A stretch of DNA of 64,000 bases from Cryptomeria japonica (GCF_030272615.1 NC_081407.1:439297213-439361212); one strand, 5' to 3'. Shown: positions 47,461-62,077, counted from the stretch's first letter. Program-made: numbers and translations. Notes: generated by a model from the letters alone, not told the origin.

Positions 47461-49720
47461 AGCTTATCTTTAAAAATGAGTAATCTATGCTAACTAGGAA
47501 TATTCTAGAAGGATTATTGTACACTAATAATGAGTATGATAAATGGTTTATATATATAAGTCTAGCAGGGGAAATATTTACTTATTAAAGTATTGAAAGT
47601 TAAACATTTGTATATTATCTATTAAGTAAAAAGTATATAATGGTTTGACAATTTTGTCCCTGTTTGAAAAAATATATCTTCAAGGCTGTACAAAGTAGAG
47701 TATAATATTTAATATTATTTTTACTATATTTTAAAAAGTAAATTAAAGTTATTATGACTAACATTATATTTCATCTCATTCAGAGTTTTATATGAATCAA
47801 AAATATTTTACTATTTTGGTATTGACTAGTAGGTAGTTGCATAGTTTTTAGTGCATCAATCCCATATGTAAATTAAATCTAAAATAATTAACTAAATGCT
47901 ATTTATTAACACAAAAATGATATTTTAATATTCAAGAGATAGTGTGCATACGTTCAATTAGTGAATCAAACTATGTTGAATATCTTCATAACTATTAGAG
48001 TATGCACAACTATTGGATTATCTCCCCTACATGATGCCTCTTTTATATAAGCCTTAAAAGGGTGGATTCTAAAACATCATAACTTTTAATAAAGATTTTA
48101 TTTATTTATTATTTATTAAATACAACCATTTCTATGTTTTAAACTAGCTTTAATAAATATTCGTCATTAGTATTATCCTTTATTTTTTTGTCCCCCTTTA
48201 ATGTTTTCATAACTTCTTTTTTTTAACTTAGGAGATTCATTTTTATCAAAAATGTTTAGAAAAATATATAATATCTAATTTTAAAATTTTGAAAAAGAGC
48301 ACACTAATATCTATTAAATCAATTATAATAATAATTTTTTTTATTTTATTTATCAAATTTGATAAATTATAAATCACATGTGGAAGCAAAATATAGAGAT
48401 GAAAAGTATATAATTTATACTTTCACTTCTAATTTAGCTCTCAGATCTTTATTAAGTGTGACCATACATATTTTTTAAGTATTTAGTGCACTAACCAGCC
48501 CAAAACTCACTCATTATGTCAAAATAACCTTTTCAAACTTAAACATTCCTTTATATAGTTAGTCCCTCCTTTTCATCTACAAACAATCCTTTATATAGTT
48601 AGTCCCTCCTTTTCATCTACAAACAATCCTTTATATCTTTAGTCTGTCCTCTAACATCTATGAATGATCATGCATGATAATGTTTGTATTGTTGAAACAA
48701 AGATTTTTTTTTTTCTCATTTTGACTTATATAAAATATTTGTTAGACCACTGAAGAAGATTATGCCTTTTATCCGTGTCTCTCAGTTTCTTCATATATAC
48801 TTTACTACTTTACTCTTGATTCTTTGATTTTAGTATCTTAATTATAATTTAAAATATTTTTAAATCAGATTCCTTTAATTAAAAGTAGATGACATACTAA
48901 CAATCCATTACATTAAACATTCATTTTTTCACTTTTAAATTATAAATACACATTAAATTAATCAACTATAATTAAATTTTATTTAATATAAAACAAGATT
49001 AATAATTAAACAGTAAAGACTTGAGAATGTTTCAACTATTTTTCCATCAAACTCAATTGTTCCTTAATATTTGCACTCAATCTAATTTGTCTTTTATTGA
49101 TGCGATTTTTTAAATTTATTTATTTTATTAATTTTTTAGGGTTTCATGCAATAGCGAGTCTAGTATAATCTAGTTCCACGGATTATACCCATCTGCATTA
49201 ACAATGCATCAAAATATAGAAAATGTAAAGCTTATTTTCTCAAGGCCACCACCTGAAAAACTATACACTTTATCTTGATTACCTTTTCTTCTTCACAACA
49301 CAATACTTCAAAGATGTTATCAAAATATTTGTATTTTCTGTGCTCTAAAACATTCTTGCAAATTTTTACAGGTGATTTCAGAAACTAAAATGAATCTGAA
49401 AGATTCAATTTTCTTCACTGTTGTTGCAAATCTGTTCAGGAAAGAATTTCAGTTTGTTTCAAAGCTTACATTTCATATATGCTTTCTAACTATTCAAGTA
49501 GAAATACCAAGCCCAATAGTCAAATTATCCAAAATAATTAAATTCATATCGTTTATACCAATAAAATCCTTCTCACAAAATCCTATAAAATTATTCAAAA
49601 TGTCAAATATTATTTATAGTGAGCCCTTTATTCATACATGCATATAAAAAATGTCATTTAATTTTCAGTATCTTTTTCCTTAGCATCACAACAATCTCTT
49701 CTTAAAACCATTTTTACAAA
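47461..49720. other. AT-rich spacer with a small 40 bp tandem repeat
   Basis: Nothing coding is convincing. At 48548-48650 a 40 bp unit (CCTTTATATAGTTAGTCCC...) is present about 2.5 times. A 91-codon frame at 49372-49647 has no recognisable domain. Confidence 0.5.
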
Positions 49721-51162
49721 ATTCTTCAAAATAACAACAGTACTTACAATAAGAAGGCCAGTCTTAAATCACACACATTAAGCAATATATTAAGCTTAGA
49801 ATGTCAATTCTGAAAGTTTTAACACTTTTAAATGTAAAAATCAAAGCTTAATGTGTGTGATTTAAGACGTCTACAACAAAACTATTGAAACACTTTAAGA
49901 ATTCCATCAGCTCTTGTAACCTTACAATCTCAACCATCTTCATTATTTGCAACATTTACTTCCAAATTTTCACAAACAAGAAAAAACCTTAACAATCCGT
50001 CCCATTTCGATTTCATACCCAATACATATTGGATATACTTTGCATCTCCATCATCAAGATGTTTGATGTTTGGATATTACACCACATGAGATGATAGGAC
50101 ATGAAAGTTCAGATGTGATGCAGAAAATGAATATGGTAATTACAAAATTTTTCAGATACCATATATGATAAATATTTCGTCGACACCCTTGGACTTGAAT
50201 TCTTCAAAATAACAACAGTACTTACAATAAGAAGGCCAGTCTTAAATCACACACATTAAGCAATATATTAAGCTTAGAATGTCAATTCTGAAAGTTTTAA
50301 CACTTTTAAATGTAAAAATCAAAGCTTAATGTGTGTGATTTAAGACGTCTACAACAAAACTATTGAAACACTTTAAGAATTCCATCAGCTCTTGTAACCT
50401 TACAATCTCAACCATCTTCAATATTTGCAACATTTACTTCCAAATTTTCACAAACAAGAAAAAACCTTAACAATCCGTCCCATTTCGATTTCATACCCAA
50501 TACATATTGGATATACTTTGCATCTCCATCATCAAGATGTTTGATGTTTGGATATTACACCACATGAGATGATAGGACATGAAAGTTCAGATGTGATGCA
50601 GAAAATGAATATGGTAATTACAAAATTTTTCAGATACCATATATGATAAATATTTCGTCGACACCCTTGGACTTGAATTCTTCAAAATAACAACAGTACT
50701 TACAATAAGAAGGCCAGTCTTAAATCACACACATTAAGCAATATATTAAGCTTAGAATGTCAATTCTGAAAGTTTTAACACTTTTAAATGTAAAAATCAA
50801 AGCTTAATGTGTGTGATTTAAGACGTCTACAACAAAACTATTGAAACACTTTAAGAATTCCATCAGCTCTTGTAACCTTACAATCTCAACCATCTTCAAT
50901 ATTTGCAACATTTACTTCCAAATTTTCACAAACAAGAAAAAACCTTAACAATCCGTCCCATTTCGATTTCATACCCAATACATATTGGATATACTTTGCA
51001 TCTCTATCATCAAGATGTTTGATGTTTGGATATTACACCACATGAGATGATAGGACATGAAAGTTCAGATGTGATGCAGAAAATGAATATGGTAATTACA
51101 AAATTATTCAGATACCATATATGATAAATATTTCGTCGACACCCTTGGACTTGAATTCTTCA
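49721..51162. repeat. Three tandem copies of a 478 bp unit
   Basis: Units are 49721-50198, 50199-50676 and 50677-51154, then an 8-base partial. The period is exactly 478 and I see only about three single-base differences among copies. Each unit contains a perfect 23 bp inverted repeat (49761-49783 with 49846-49868, and the same plus 478 and plus 956) separated by 62 bases. No frame of note. The near identity points to recent tandem duplication, or to an assembly artefact. Confidence 0.93.
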
Positions 51163-51442
51163 GCAAATTCAGCAAACCCCTTCACATGCATCTCACTGCA
51201 ACAACCAAATAAGCTTAACATGCATCTCACTACAACAACCAAATAATAACTAGAAGAATGATTTATTAATCAGTTACGAGAGTGAAGGGAGACTTGCTTC
51301 ACTTTTTTCGTCCTTCTTAACAAGGGAGAGGATTCCCTTTGGAAACTTATCACCAACGTCATTTGGACCCATTCTAGCACTCAATATATTAATATTATTT
51401 GACTTCTATATATTTGCACTCAATCTATTAATATTATTTGAG

Positions 51443-52514
<1,072 letters not shown>

Positions 52515-52712
52515 ATCTTAAATCTCACACACTAGACTTAAAAGTGTTAAATATTCAGAATTGACTGACATTTTATAGGCTTAATATGTTGCTTAATGTA
52601 TGTTGTCACACTAAAAATACACTTCTAGGCTTAAAAGTGTTAAACACTCAGAATTGACTAACATCCTCTAGATTTAATATGTTGCTTAGTGTGTGTGGTT
52701 TAAGACTAGCCT
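52515..52712 (-). repeat. Diverged dimeric relative of the inverted-repeat core of the 478 bp unit
   Basis: Read on the minus strand it begins AGTCTTAAACCACACACAC and contains TTAAGCAACATATTAA-like, TCAGTCAATTCTGA and TTTAACACTTTTAAG, in the same order as the core of each 478 bp unit. The TCAATTCTGA...AACACTTTTAA module occurs twice. The ends are inverted (CTTAAATCTCACACACTAG and GTGTGTGGTTTAAG). This dispersed copy suggests a MITE-like family. Confidence 0.7.
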
Positions 52713-53494
52713 AGATTGTATATTAGTTTTTGCATCAACTTTTTGGATCACATTATGTGATCCATCATAAGATACCAAAAAGCTAATAGACATGAAATGG
52801 ACTAATATTTTAAGAGAACAAATGAAATAATGTTTTGAACTATCTAGAACTTCTTAATATAGAGTGAATAAGATTTTTTTTTTTTACCTTAATAGACCTA
52901 TGAACCATTTCTCTCTATAAAATTATATATTAATATTCTTGTTTCATTTAACTTTAGAATTTTCTAAAAAATTTTACTGATTTTTAAGGATTTTGAAGCA
53001 TTTTTTATTTCTAATACTTGAGTTTCATTTTTTGAAGGTTTTATAGATTTGGGTTCGATGTATTAACAATGAATTCTATGTGAATTTTTTTTGCCAAAAT
53101 AGGTCCTAATAGTGAGAACCAAAATTTAAAATATATCATAATTGTTATTGATTTGGACTATGTTTAAACTTTGACTCACTCAATAGATATTTTTTGTTAG
53201 TTCAAGATCACTTTGATTTTATAAAATTAGATCCCCTTTTTTATTTAATCCCTTAGTGTTCCAACCCATGAATTTATTTGTTTTTATCTTTGCACATGCG
53301 CACGCACACACACACATAAAGAAATAAAGTTGAAGCTAGACCTTATAGATTAATTTATTTTGATGCATGATTCATGTGTACATTTACATTAAGAAGATAT
53401 TAAATTTTTATTTAGTGGGAAGGTGACTAGAAATTTTGAACATTATTATTAAATTTTAATTAATATTTTTTTTAATTTTAATTTTAATTTTTGT

Positions 53495-53567
53495 TTTGTA
53501 TTGATAACATAGCTTCTAGATTGAAAACATACACAATTGAATCTAGAAGCTATATTATCAATACAAA
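53495..53567. other. Strong stem-loop, 28 bp arms
   Basis: The arm 53495-53522 pairs with 53540-53567 with one mismatch, which is a wobble in one RNA sense. The 17-base loop is AT-rich. No flanking terminal repeats or coding sequence. It could be a small MITE, the centre of a larger decayed inverted repeat, or a hairpin RNA source. Confidence 0.75.
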
Positions 53568-56457
53568 GAATTGTGGAAAATTTATGTCGATATTTATTTT
53601 TGTAAAAAGTGCATCTAGAAGGTTGGATGGATGTTGACCATAGGCACTAATTCAATTTCATGCATAAGACACTTTCAAAATTTTTAGAATAATTTTTTTC
53701 TTAACATACCTTATAAAAATCTTATACAATTTATTTTTTCAAAATTGTTATATTCTAAAATAATAAACAAAAAAAAATGGGATGATCACAATAACACTTT
53801 ATAATAATTGTGTTAGTCATTCTTCATCATAATGTCCCTCTATAAATTGATTTAAGTATTCCTCATTACCCACCTCCTTTCTTTTGGGGATAAATATAGA
53901 AAATGCGGTTTGTAGAGAGGATCATAACATACCAAAATTTAAATCCTTAGAGAGCCTACCAATCATTCCTTCATCAGATTCAATTTTTTTCAAAATTATT
54001 ATAGTTATTTATTTTGATTCTTACTCTCAACACACCACTCTATATATGAAATAATGCATTACTAATAGGTAAGATAACTCTTGAAAATTTTTAAACCAAA
54101 CATTGAGGTATTGTACTAATAACTACTAAATAAATGGAAATATTCTTAGACATAATATAAGCCTTGCAAAAATTAGAAATCCTATATCTCAAAAATTTGG
54201 ATTTTAGGAGTTTATAGCACAATTATTCACATTCATTATCTACTTCATTTATTTATTTACTTGTGAATTTGAATTTTTTTAATTGATTATGAAGTTATTG
54301 CTTTTGTATTGGATGGATAACCTTCTTAAATACAAATCTAGGGAAAATTAGGCACCGTGTTCAGAAAAACAATGTCACTCAAGAATTTATAGTGTATTTC
54401 TTAGCAATCTTCATCTTATTCAATTTATTCATTTTTTTTATTAATATAAGTAGGGGAGGATCCCAATCCTTACAAATCATAAATAAACCATAAAAAGACA
54501 AAAGGCTCTTATAGAAACAAAACAATAGAGTTACCTAAGAGGCAACCATAGTTAGAAACGTGCAAAAACATTACATATTTCTTCATTTTTTGAACTAGGA
54601 ACAACCTTAGCCAAGTTTACATGTTTGTTCCTTCTTTGTACTATTTTATAATTCGATTTATCTTCAACATACAAATATCCAGGTGAAGGGGACCGTGAAA
54701 CCTTATTAACACTCCCACAAAAGGAAATAAGAGAATAAGGTAGGGTAGTAGAAGTACAATGAGAAAGAACACATCATTAGGGATAAAAACCTTATCAAAA
54801 GAAACCAAGTATGAAACTTAGAAGGAAACATCTTTTTGTTTGAAGGACCCTAACAAACAACAACAAGAGAAATAACTGACAAACCTTAATCCCAACATTT
54901 ACCATTTATTGTCAAAAGCATATTTAGTAGAGAAAATACCAATTAAAGAAACAACAGAGGAATTTTGAATACCAACAATAACTTAAGTTTTAAGGTGAGA
55001 TTCAAAGGGAGCCAAAATTGGAGAGGAGGGCTCAGAAGACTCTGAATCACAAGAATCATCTAGGAATTTTATTCATTTATTCACTTGTTACAAAGTCTCT
55101 TTCTTCTTATTATGAATATTTTACCAAGGCTTTGGTCAATTTGTGACTTTGAAATCATATATTTATATTGGATAAGAGTTGATTGGGTAGATCAATAGAT
55201 GGCATTTTAAAATTTGGCATGTATTAATTGTTTAATTTTCTTCAAATGGTGAGATTCATATGTGCATATCTATTTTAAAGGTATAAAATATTTGGCAGTA
55301 TAAGTCTCCAATCTAGGAATTTAGTGTTCAATATTTATGAGAGAGGGATGAGTCTAAGAACTAAGATCTTCTAGTAGAGTGATGAAACTAGGTTGAACTG
55401 TGAAAGACGAACGATTGAATTCTCATCGAAGAGTTATAAAAAATTGAAGTATGAAATATTGATTAGGAATTAACATAGATAAAGGTAATAGTTGATTTGA
55501 ATGAATATTTTAATAATATATACAAATAAATATAGCAAAAAAAAAAAAAATTTCTAGCTAAAATAGTGGCATGCAATTTCCATGCACAAAGGCACACCTA
55601 AGCAAGCTTATTGTCAAATAGGAGTAGCCCACATAAATAGGAATATTCTAGAAGAAGAAATATTCTATGCTAACACTTTCTCTTAGGCATAACTTAGGTA
55701 GATATAAAGAAAGTGGGTCCTATAAAGTAGGCCTAATGAGGTACCCAAGTACAAAGAAAACTCTATAAAGTAAAGAAGGGAAGAAAACCTTGTGGGAATT
55801 TGTTTCTCCAAAAGAGAGAAAAAATGTGAAAGTGTACTAGGAACAACACAAAAGGAACCTAAATAAGAGTTTCTATAGAAGAATGAGAAGGATAAAACCT
55901 ACATGAGGAAAAATTCCCCCATGAGAGAACATGACCATATAACCCCACCCCTCAATGAAGTATACCTTGTCCCAAAAGTGGATGTCCATGTATGAATGTT
56001 GAAAATGATCCATTTGTGACAAATTATATTTCTCCCCTTAGGAAGAAACAACTCTAAAGGTGAATGTTAAGATAACTACAAATTAAAGAAGCAAAGCAAG
56101 ATGGAAAGTGTCATGATGTAACTTGTCTCATAACACTACTCAAATATCTTAATTTTATGTCTAATGATTCATAATCAAACTAAAAGTAGTAGATCTAACC
56201 CAAAAAGTGACCTCTCAAAATCATTTGACTATTGATGAAGAGACAAAGAAATAATGTATGGGTGTGCAATGTTAATGCATTCCATGTGGATGTAATGTAA
56301 ATCCCATAAGATTTTATCCTATAATAAATCTCTAGAAGCCTTCTATGAACCTTTTCTATACTATATAGCATCATAAATTATATACCTACACAATATCATC
56401 CACACATAGGCTTCACTTTTGCATTCTAGCCTCCCGTGCCTTGATTTTGTATTGATT
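53568..56457. other. AT-rich spacer, nothing recognised
   Basis: Scattered short frames with no domain. A poly-A run at about 55534-55550 could be a retroposition tail, but no body is identifiable. Confidence 0.45.
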
Positions 56458-58359
56458 CTGCTAACACCCAACTAAATTCATCATCCCAAGTTGTACCTAT
56501 GTGGGACCTTGTTCAAATATGAGTCTTGATTGGTATGACCATGATTCCCTATGTGTCGTGGTCCTCCCAAAAGAGGCCCAAATTTAGACCCCACAACGAT
56601 CACATTCGGGAGGCAGGAAAACATTCTCCACGTTGGCCTACCCCAAAATTTCAAACATGTTTTGTGCAGTTAGGTATAAAACCAAGCCTAACCCCCCCTC
56701 ATTTTGATATCTCTTTATTATCCATCATAAACCTCTATTAATCTCTCGATTACATTCTAGAAAATTCAATTGAGCAAGCAATCAAACATCATCAAAGGCA
56801 ATGAAGGAGAGGTCAAAGTTTAGATTTCAAGTATTCATGATGGCATCCATGATCAAGATTTTATGAAGACATCCTATATGAAATTATCATTCTTGGCATG
56901 AAGACTTCAATGCAAGTTTCATCAAGGTATCAAGTTCCAATTCAAGAATTTCAAATTAAAATCTAGACTTTCCCTAAAAAGGCAAGTTTGTCATTTTTGC
57001 AAGTTAAATTTCAATTTAATTCAAGGGTTAGTTCAAAACTTGAGGTTTGACGTAAGGAAAACCCTTATCAACAATACTATTTCTTTTCTTTATTAGAACC
57101 AAGAGCCACAAACAAATATTTTGACGAAGGAGAAGATGACAATTAGTTTTGACTTTTAAAAAAGCAAAAATCAAAGGACCAAGATGCATATATTGACACG
57201 GTACCACATTTTTAGGCTGAACTTGTTGTCACATGTTCTTTTTTATGCCTTCTACTCAAACTTAGCTTTGTGTCTACATCTTGAAACTGCAACTCATTGT
57301 TTCTATTGTTTCATACCAATTATTCACCATTCACCCTAGATCTAGCATTAAAATACATTCAAATCAATTTCAACTAAACAAAGGAACAATAACATGATTT
57401 GCATTCAATTATTATGCTTTGGATCAATTGAGTTCTCCCTTTAACATTTTATATTGAAAGTTAGGTCATTTCCTAGTTTACATGGCTTAACTTGTGAAAC
57501 CCTAATTTTCTATACATTACATTTTGGTGAGCCTAACATTGTGCTTGTATTAATTTTTTTTATTTTTATTTTTAGATCTGATTTGTATGCATTTATTCAA
57601 TCATATATGTACTCATATATCATATATCCACTTAATTTATATAAATTTATAGGTTCAATTTACAAAAACCCCAATTTATTTTAATCGAATTGACTTGTGG
57701 GTTGCATAATTTCTTATTTATATGCTCTAATCAAATTGTTATGGCATGTCATTTTTTAGATTTAGAAGCATTTACTTATCACGGACCTCTCAATTAATTT
57801 AAGTGTATACTTGGTTAATCAATCATTTTATAAGAAAATTGAAGTGTTTAATCATACATAGGTTTCATTACAAAAAATCTTGTGATATCAAATCTTTGCA
57901 TTCAATATTTCCTTCTTTGTGCATGAGTTTTGTTACCCTTTCACCTATATCCAATATCCTAGTGAGAAGAAGTTATAAACTTGTATAGCTTCCAAAAGTT
58001 TAAGTACTACCTATATTGAATAACCTATTCCAAGGGAATTCGAGTGAATCCTCAATCCCTACACAAGACATACCTAGAATTATGGAAAACAATTCCCCTC
58101 ATACTTCTCATAATGAGGATGACTCACTAACTAGGGTTACTAACATGGCCATTTGGGGAAGCTTGACAATGAGTTGGATAGTCTTCAACAATAGATTGGT
58201 CAAGAACACCCGAATAGTGAGACAATCCCATTGATTGAAGGGTTGAAAAGAGTGGTTCAAAGTGATGAGATAGATGTGGAAGTGTTATGTGGCATTGCTC
58301 ATATTGTTGATGCCAATATTATGCCAACAAAAAGTTGTGCCAAAACTCTTGGTTGCTCT
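56458..58359 (+). mobile_element. Truncated plus-strand relative of the 2920-10375 gag-only element
   Basis: A tentative LTR (about 56458-57523) has TATA-like GTATAAAACC near 56674 and ends CATTACA. It is followed by TTTTGGTGAGCCTAAC (57523-57538), close to the TTTTGGTGAACCCGAC primer site of the first element. A gag N-terminal fragment follows at 58016-58359. The element is cut at 58360 by the start of another LTR. The LTR's left border is a guess because there is no partner. Confidence 0.55.
58016..58359 (+). pseudogene. gag: Gag N-terminal fragment related to the gag-only element
   Basis: Near its end it reads LIEGLKRVVQSDEIDVEVL and GIAHIVDANIMPTKSCAKTLG. The first element has LIEGLKCMVQSDKNGIDIL and GIAHIVDSNVMPMKSCAETLG at about 7750-7890. 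Frames shift once between the N-terminal part (58016-58231) and this segment. The capsid domain itself is missing. Confidence 0.8.
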
Positions 58360-59095
58360 TGTAGACACCTAAAATTATTCTTTAAAATTAAATAAATATT
58401 TATTATTTATTTAAAAAAATTATCCTTATGTCTTCTATTAATTAAATACATATTTTAATTAATTTATTTAATTCATTATAGTCTTCTTTCTATTTAATTG
58501 AGCTCATTCCTCTTTCCCAAATTAAATAAATATTTAATTTATGTGGCCTTTCTTTTATTAATAAATAAATACTTTTATTTATTTAATTAATTCATTTATC
58601 CTTTTATTCTTGTCTATATGATGACACGTCTTTCTAAATACATACTCCTCAATTCGAGCCCTTCATACATCATTTAACATCTTAATCCTAACTCTCTATT
58701 TTTAGGATGTTCTTTATAAAAGAGACTTCCTCCTCTCATTTCATAATATCTCAATCAAGCATACTTAATTTTTGTCAAAATCATTCTAGCCTACATCATC
58801 ACAAGCATAATTCATCATCTTTGCATCATAGCTTTTACATCATCAAAACTACATCTGTTCTTTCATGAGCTCTTGTGTAAGTACAACACAAATTTGAGAG
58901 CAACAATAATGGAGGATAGGAGAACAATGTCCAGACAAGCCTACTTTGTGTGTGAATGGTATAATCTTTGCTATCTCATTGTTTATTTGCATGCATTGTA
59001 GATCTCTATTGATGTTGTGTTGAATTAGTTTGTAGATATAGGGTTAGTGGTTGGATCTTATCACAGTTTACAAATAGGATTCAAATTCAGAATAA
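58360..59095 (+). repeat. LTR of a third, unpaired LTR retrotransposon
   Basis: It starts TGTAGACACC, immediately truncating the preceding gag. It contains TATA-like CTTTATAAAAG near 58709, and is followed by TATTTTGGCACACCTAGTGG (59097 on), which resembles the TTTTGGCGCCCACCGTGG primer-site junction of Athila/Tat-type Gypsy elements. The right border is approximate and no partner LTR is in the window. Confidence 0.55.
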
Positions 59096-59230
59096 ATATT
59101 TTGGCACACCTAGTGGAACTTGGATCTCTATTGGATCTATAATTTTATAGGTTTTCCTAACCTTATATTGTTATTTTGTGCAAAAACATGGAGACTAATC
59201 TTTTGTAGCCAGGGTTGGAGACACAAACTT

Positions 59231-59990
59231 AGGGTTGGGAAATATTTTATCATATCTCTCAAATGGCTACAAATATTTGCATAAAAAATTTATTGCAAGT
59301 TTTGGATAGTATAAGAAGCTCTCAGTTAAAAATTCATTTATTCTCATCATTTTTGAGTGATTTATAAAAAAATTATGACTTTTCATAAAAAAATAATTTT
59401 TGGAGCAAATCACTAATTTTTTTAGATTTTCTTACATTTTCAGAAATCTCTCATAATTTTAAAGGGGGTATGTTCTTTGTGTTGTTAATTATGATGAAAA
59501 ATAATTAGCAAAACATTAGATCTTTAAAAATTAGGGTTTTGCAATGATTTGTTCATATCTCTCAAACGACTACGAAAGTTTGCATAAAAGTTTTTCTGTG
59601 ACTTGGGGATTGTATAAGGAGATTCCAATTAAAAAAAATAGATTTTTGGATCTTTTTTTAGAGAGTTATATTTTTTTATGATTTTTCATAAACAATTAAT
59701 TTTGGGAGCCAATCAATTAATTTTTAATATTTTTTTATATTTCTAGAAATCCTTTATAATTATAATGGGGTTTTTTCTTTAAGTTTTTAATTTTGTTGAA
59801 AAATAATTACCAAAAAAATCAAATCTTTGAAAATTAGGGTTTTTCAATAAATCTACTTTGTAGGGCTCAAATCATAGATTTTTTTCTAAATTTTTAATAT
59901 TTTCATAAATCTCTCAGAATTTTAGCAAGGGTATATTCTTTGTATTTTAATTTTTGGATTCAAAATAATTGCAGAATAAATTGGATCTTG
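59231..59990. repeat. Degenerate ~302 bp tandem repeat (2.5 copies)
   Basis: Units start AGGGTT(GGG/TTG)... near 59231, 59532 and 59835 and share TCATATCTCTCAAA, GTTTGCATAAAA and GAAAAATAATTA. It lies just inside the 58360 LTR, where an untranslated leader would be. No gag follows. Confidence 0.65.
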
Positions 59991-60716
59991 TTAACTAGGT
60001 CAAAAGCAAAATATAATTGTAATCTTGTGATAAACATATTTTATTTGCATACATTTTAATTGCATAATGAGATTACTTTATCATGATTAAAGTTATTTTA
60101 TTATCAATTCTAATATCATAATGAATCAACCCATGCTTAACATTTCTTTTCTTTGGTTTATCATTTTCGGCATATTTTCACACAAATAGATTTGAGGATG
60201 ATAAAAAGATAGCTTGGAGCTCATCATTGGATAAAAGGGTTTCAACACAAAGGGGAAGCATTAAAATTAAAGTGTACTTGTTCTAAACCCTCTCATTTCC
60301 ATTCTAAAATTAATTATAATCTTTTTTTATTTATCATAAAATCATTCCTTTCTATAGATCAACTTGCTTGGTGTCTCTTCCACATATTGAAAATGGGATT
60401 AAAATCAACCTTTCACATTTTAATTTGGACTTAAAATGAACAAGTGTATTTTCATACCCAAGATCACTTATTTATGATCTCCTCTTGGAACCTAGCTATA
60501 ACCTTGAGTTGTTAGAAATAAGCACGATCTTTGATTATTTTATAGGTCTACCTAGAGAAGTGATCACTTGAGGGGTTGACCTCAACTCCCATGTTTCGAT
60601 AGAGTATAAATTGTGAGGGTGAATCAAAAGACACACCTTTTAAAAGTTGAATATTTTCATTTTGGACTAAGCCTCTGAGAACTTTATGTTGGATGTTTGG
60701 GGAGATAGTTGGAGAT
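59991..60716. other. Unassigned sequence between two LTRs
   Basis: No coding domain. The last bases before 60717 are purine-rich (GGGGAGATAGTTGGAGA), like a Copia polypurine tract. Confidence 0.45.
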
Positions 60717-62063
60717 TGTTGTAAGTATGCTGCAAATATGTGCTTTAGTGATATCTGAGAGATCTGTTGTCATTGATGTCAACATATTTCTCTATTTATG
60801 ACAGTGATGCAGTGAAGTTCTATGAGTTATTTTGTTTAGCATGTTGGTGATCAAAGTTTATAGATTAAAGGGTTTGTAGAGGATTGTGTATAGATGATTC
60901 GGTGCAATTTTCAGAGGTCCACATGAAGATTTGAGTGAGTTATGAATATATGTGTTGTGTTTGGTTTTTCTATTGTTCAATGGTGATAGCATGCTAGTAT
61001 TTTGATCTACATTGCTCCATGTTGTAATATCTTGATCTACGGATTTAGGGAAATGTTTGGGACGTTGATGTGCATCTTCAATTCGAATGGTTCATGGTTT
61101 GGAACTCCGCAAGTAATTTTACTAGGTTGACAGTCATTGTAGTTAGTGTTTTTGAAGTTTGGTATGATGATGATGTGATTCTAGTAATTTGTGATGTTGT
61201 AGTGGTAATTCATGATTCTTGTGGATGTTTCTGGATCGTGTGCCTTTTGTGTTGGTGGTTTGCATTGATAATTGTACACATAATTGATGATTTTCTTTGG
61301 TGTGTTGGTGTTCTTCATCGACGAGATGCTTGTAGTGTGTTGCCGATGTTCGATGCATAATTCTTGGAGTTGTTTCACATTCGAGGTGTGTGTTATGTCT
61401 TAGCTAACATTTCTTGGTCTGCATGTGATATTATAACGTGTGAGGTTATAATTTTATAATTAGGTGGTGAGTGTTGAGCCAACCTTGTTGATCCTCACAA
61501 GGTTGATTTAATGTATAAATAAATGTAATATCTTTGTAATTGTGTGTGTGTGTGAATGAGAATCAGAATGTCAATGAGTGAATAATGCATACATCTTTCA
61601 GAGGCAGAGAAGAAGTGTGAGAAGAAGTTGTTATGTGCTTAACCAAAACTATAACCAGACATTAGGAGATGCTATATTCTATCAGTTCATGATCTTCTGG
61701 ATGTGATCTGAATCTGTTTGTAAGATAGTGAGTCTTCCCTAGGTTGTAGCCCTTGTTCTTGTTATATTTGAGCAGTGAGATCTAAGAGTGTGCTAGAATG
61801 CATGTGCATTCCCCATTGTAATATTTCAAATACTTCTAACAGAGTATCATCATATTGTGGGTAGGTTACCACTATGGTTTTTCCCTTGACCGAGTTTTCC
61901 ATGTCATCAAATCTTGGTGTTATGTGTGTTTATGTTGTGTTCTTGATTCATGCTTTCATGTTTAATTATTAGATCTGAGATTAAGTTCAAATTGTGTAAG
62001 TTTTTGAGACAACTGATTCACCCCCCTCTTAGTTGTTTGCCCAAAATCAAAGCTATTTGATCA
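60717..62063 (+). repeat. LTR of a second Copia element
   Basis: It begins TGTTGTAAGT (an alternative start is 60765, TGTTGTCATTG). The U5 region has TGGTTTTTCCCTTG and TTTTCCATGTCATCAAATC, and it ends CACCCCCCTCTTAG...TTTGATCA, as Copia LTRs often do. The right end is set by the adjacent primer site. Frames at 61070-61378 are not convincing genes. Confidence 0.7.
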
Positions 62064-62065
62064 AT

Positions 62066-62077
62066 TGGTATCAGAGC
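62066..62077 (+). promoter_or_regulatory. Primer binding site of the second Copia element
   Basis: TGGTATCAGAGC, two bases after the LTR, matching initiator tRNA-Met. Confidence 0.92.

Noticed and set aside
49721-51162. CRISPR-like or viral array from the regular 478 bp repeats
   Set aside because: The whole unit repeats with no unique spacers, the period is far too long for CRISPR, and the context is plant nuclear DNA.
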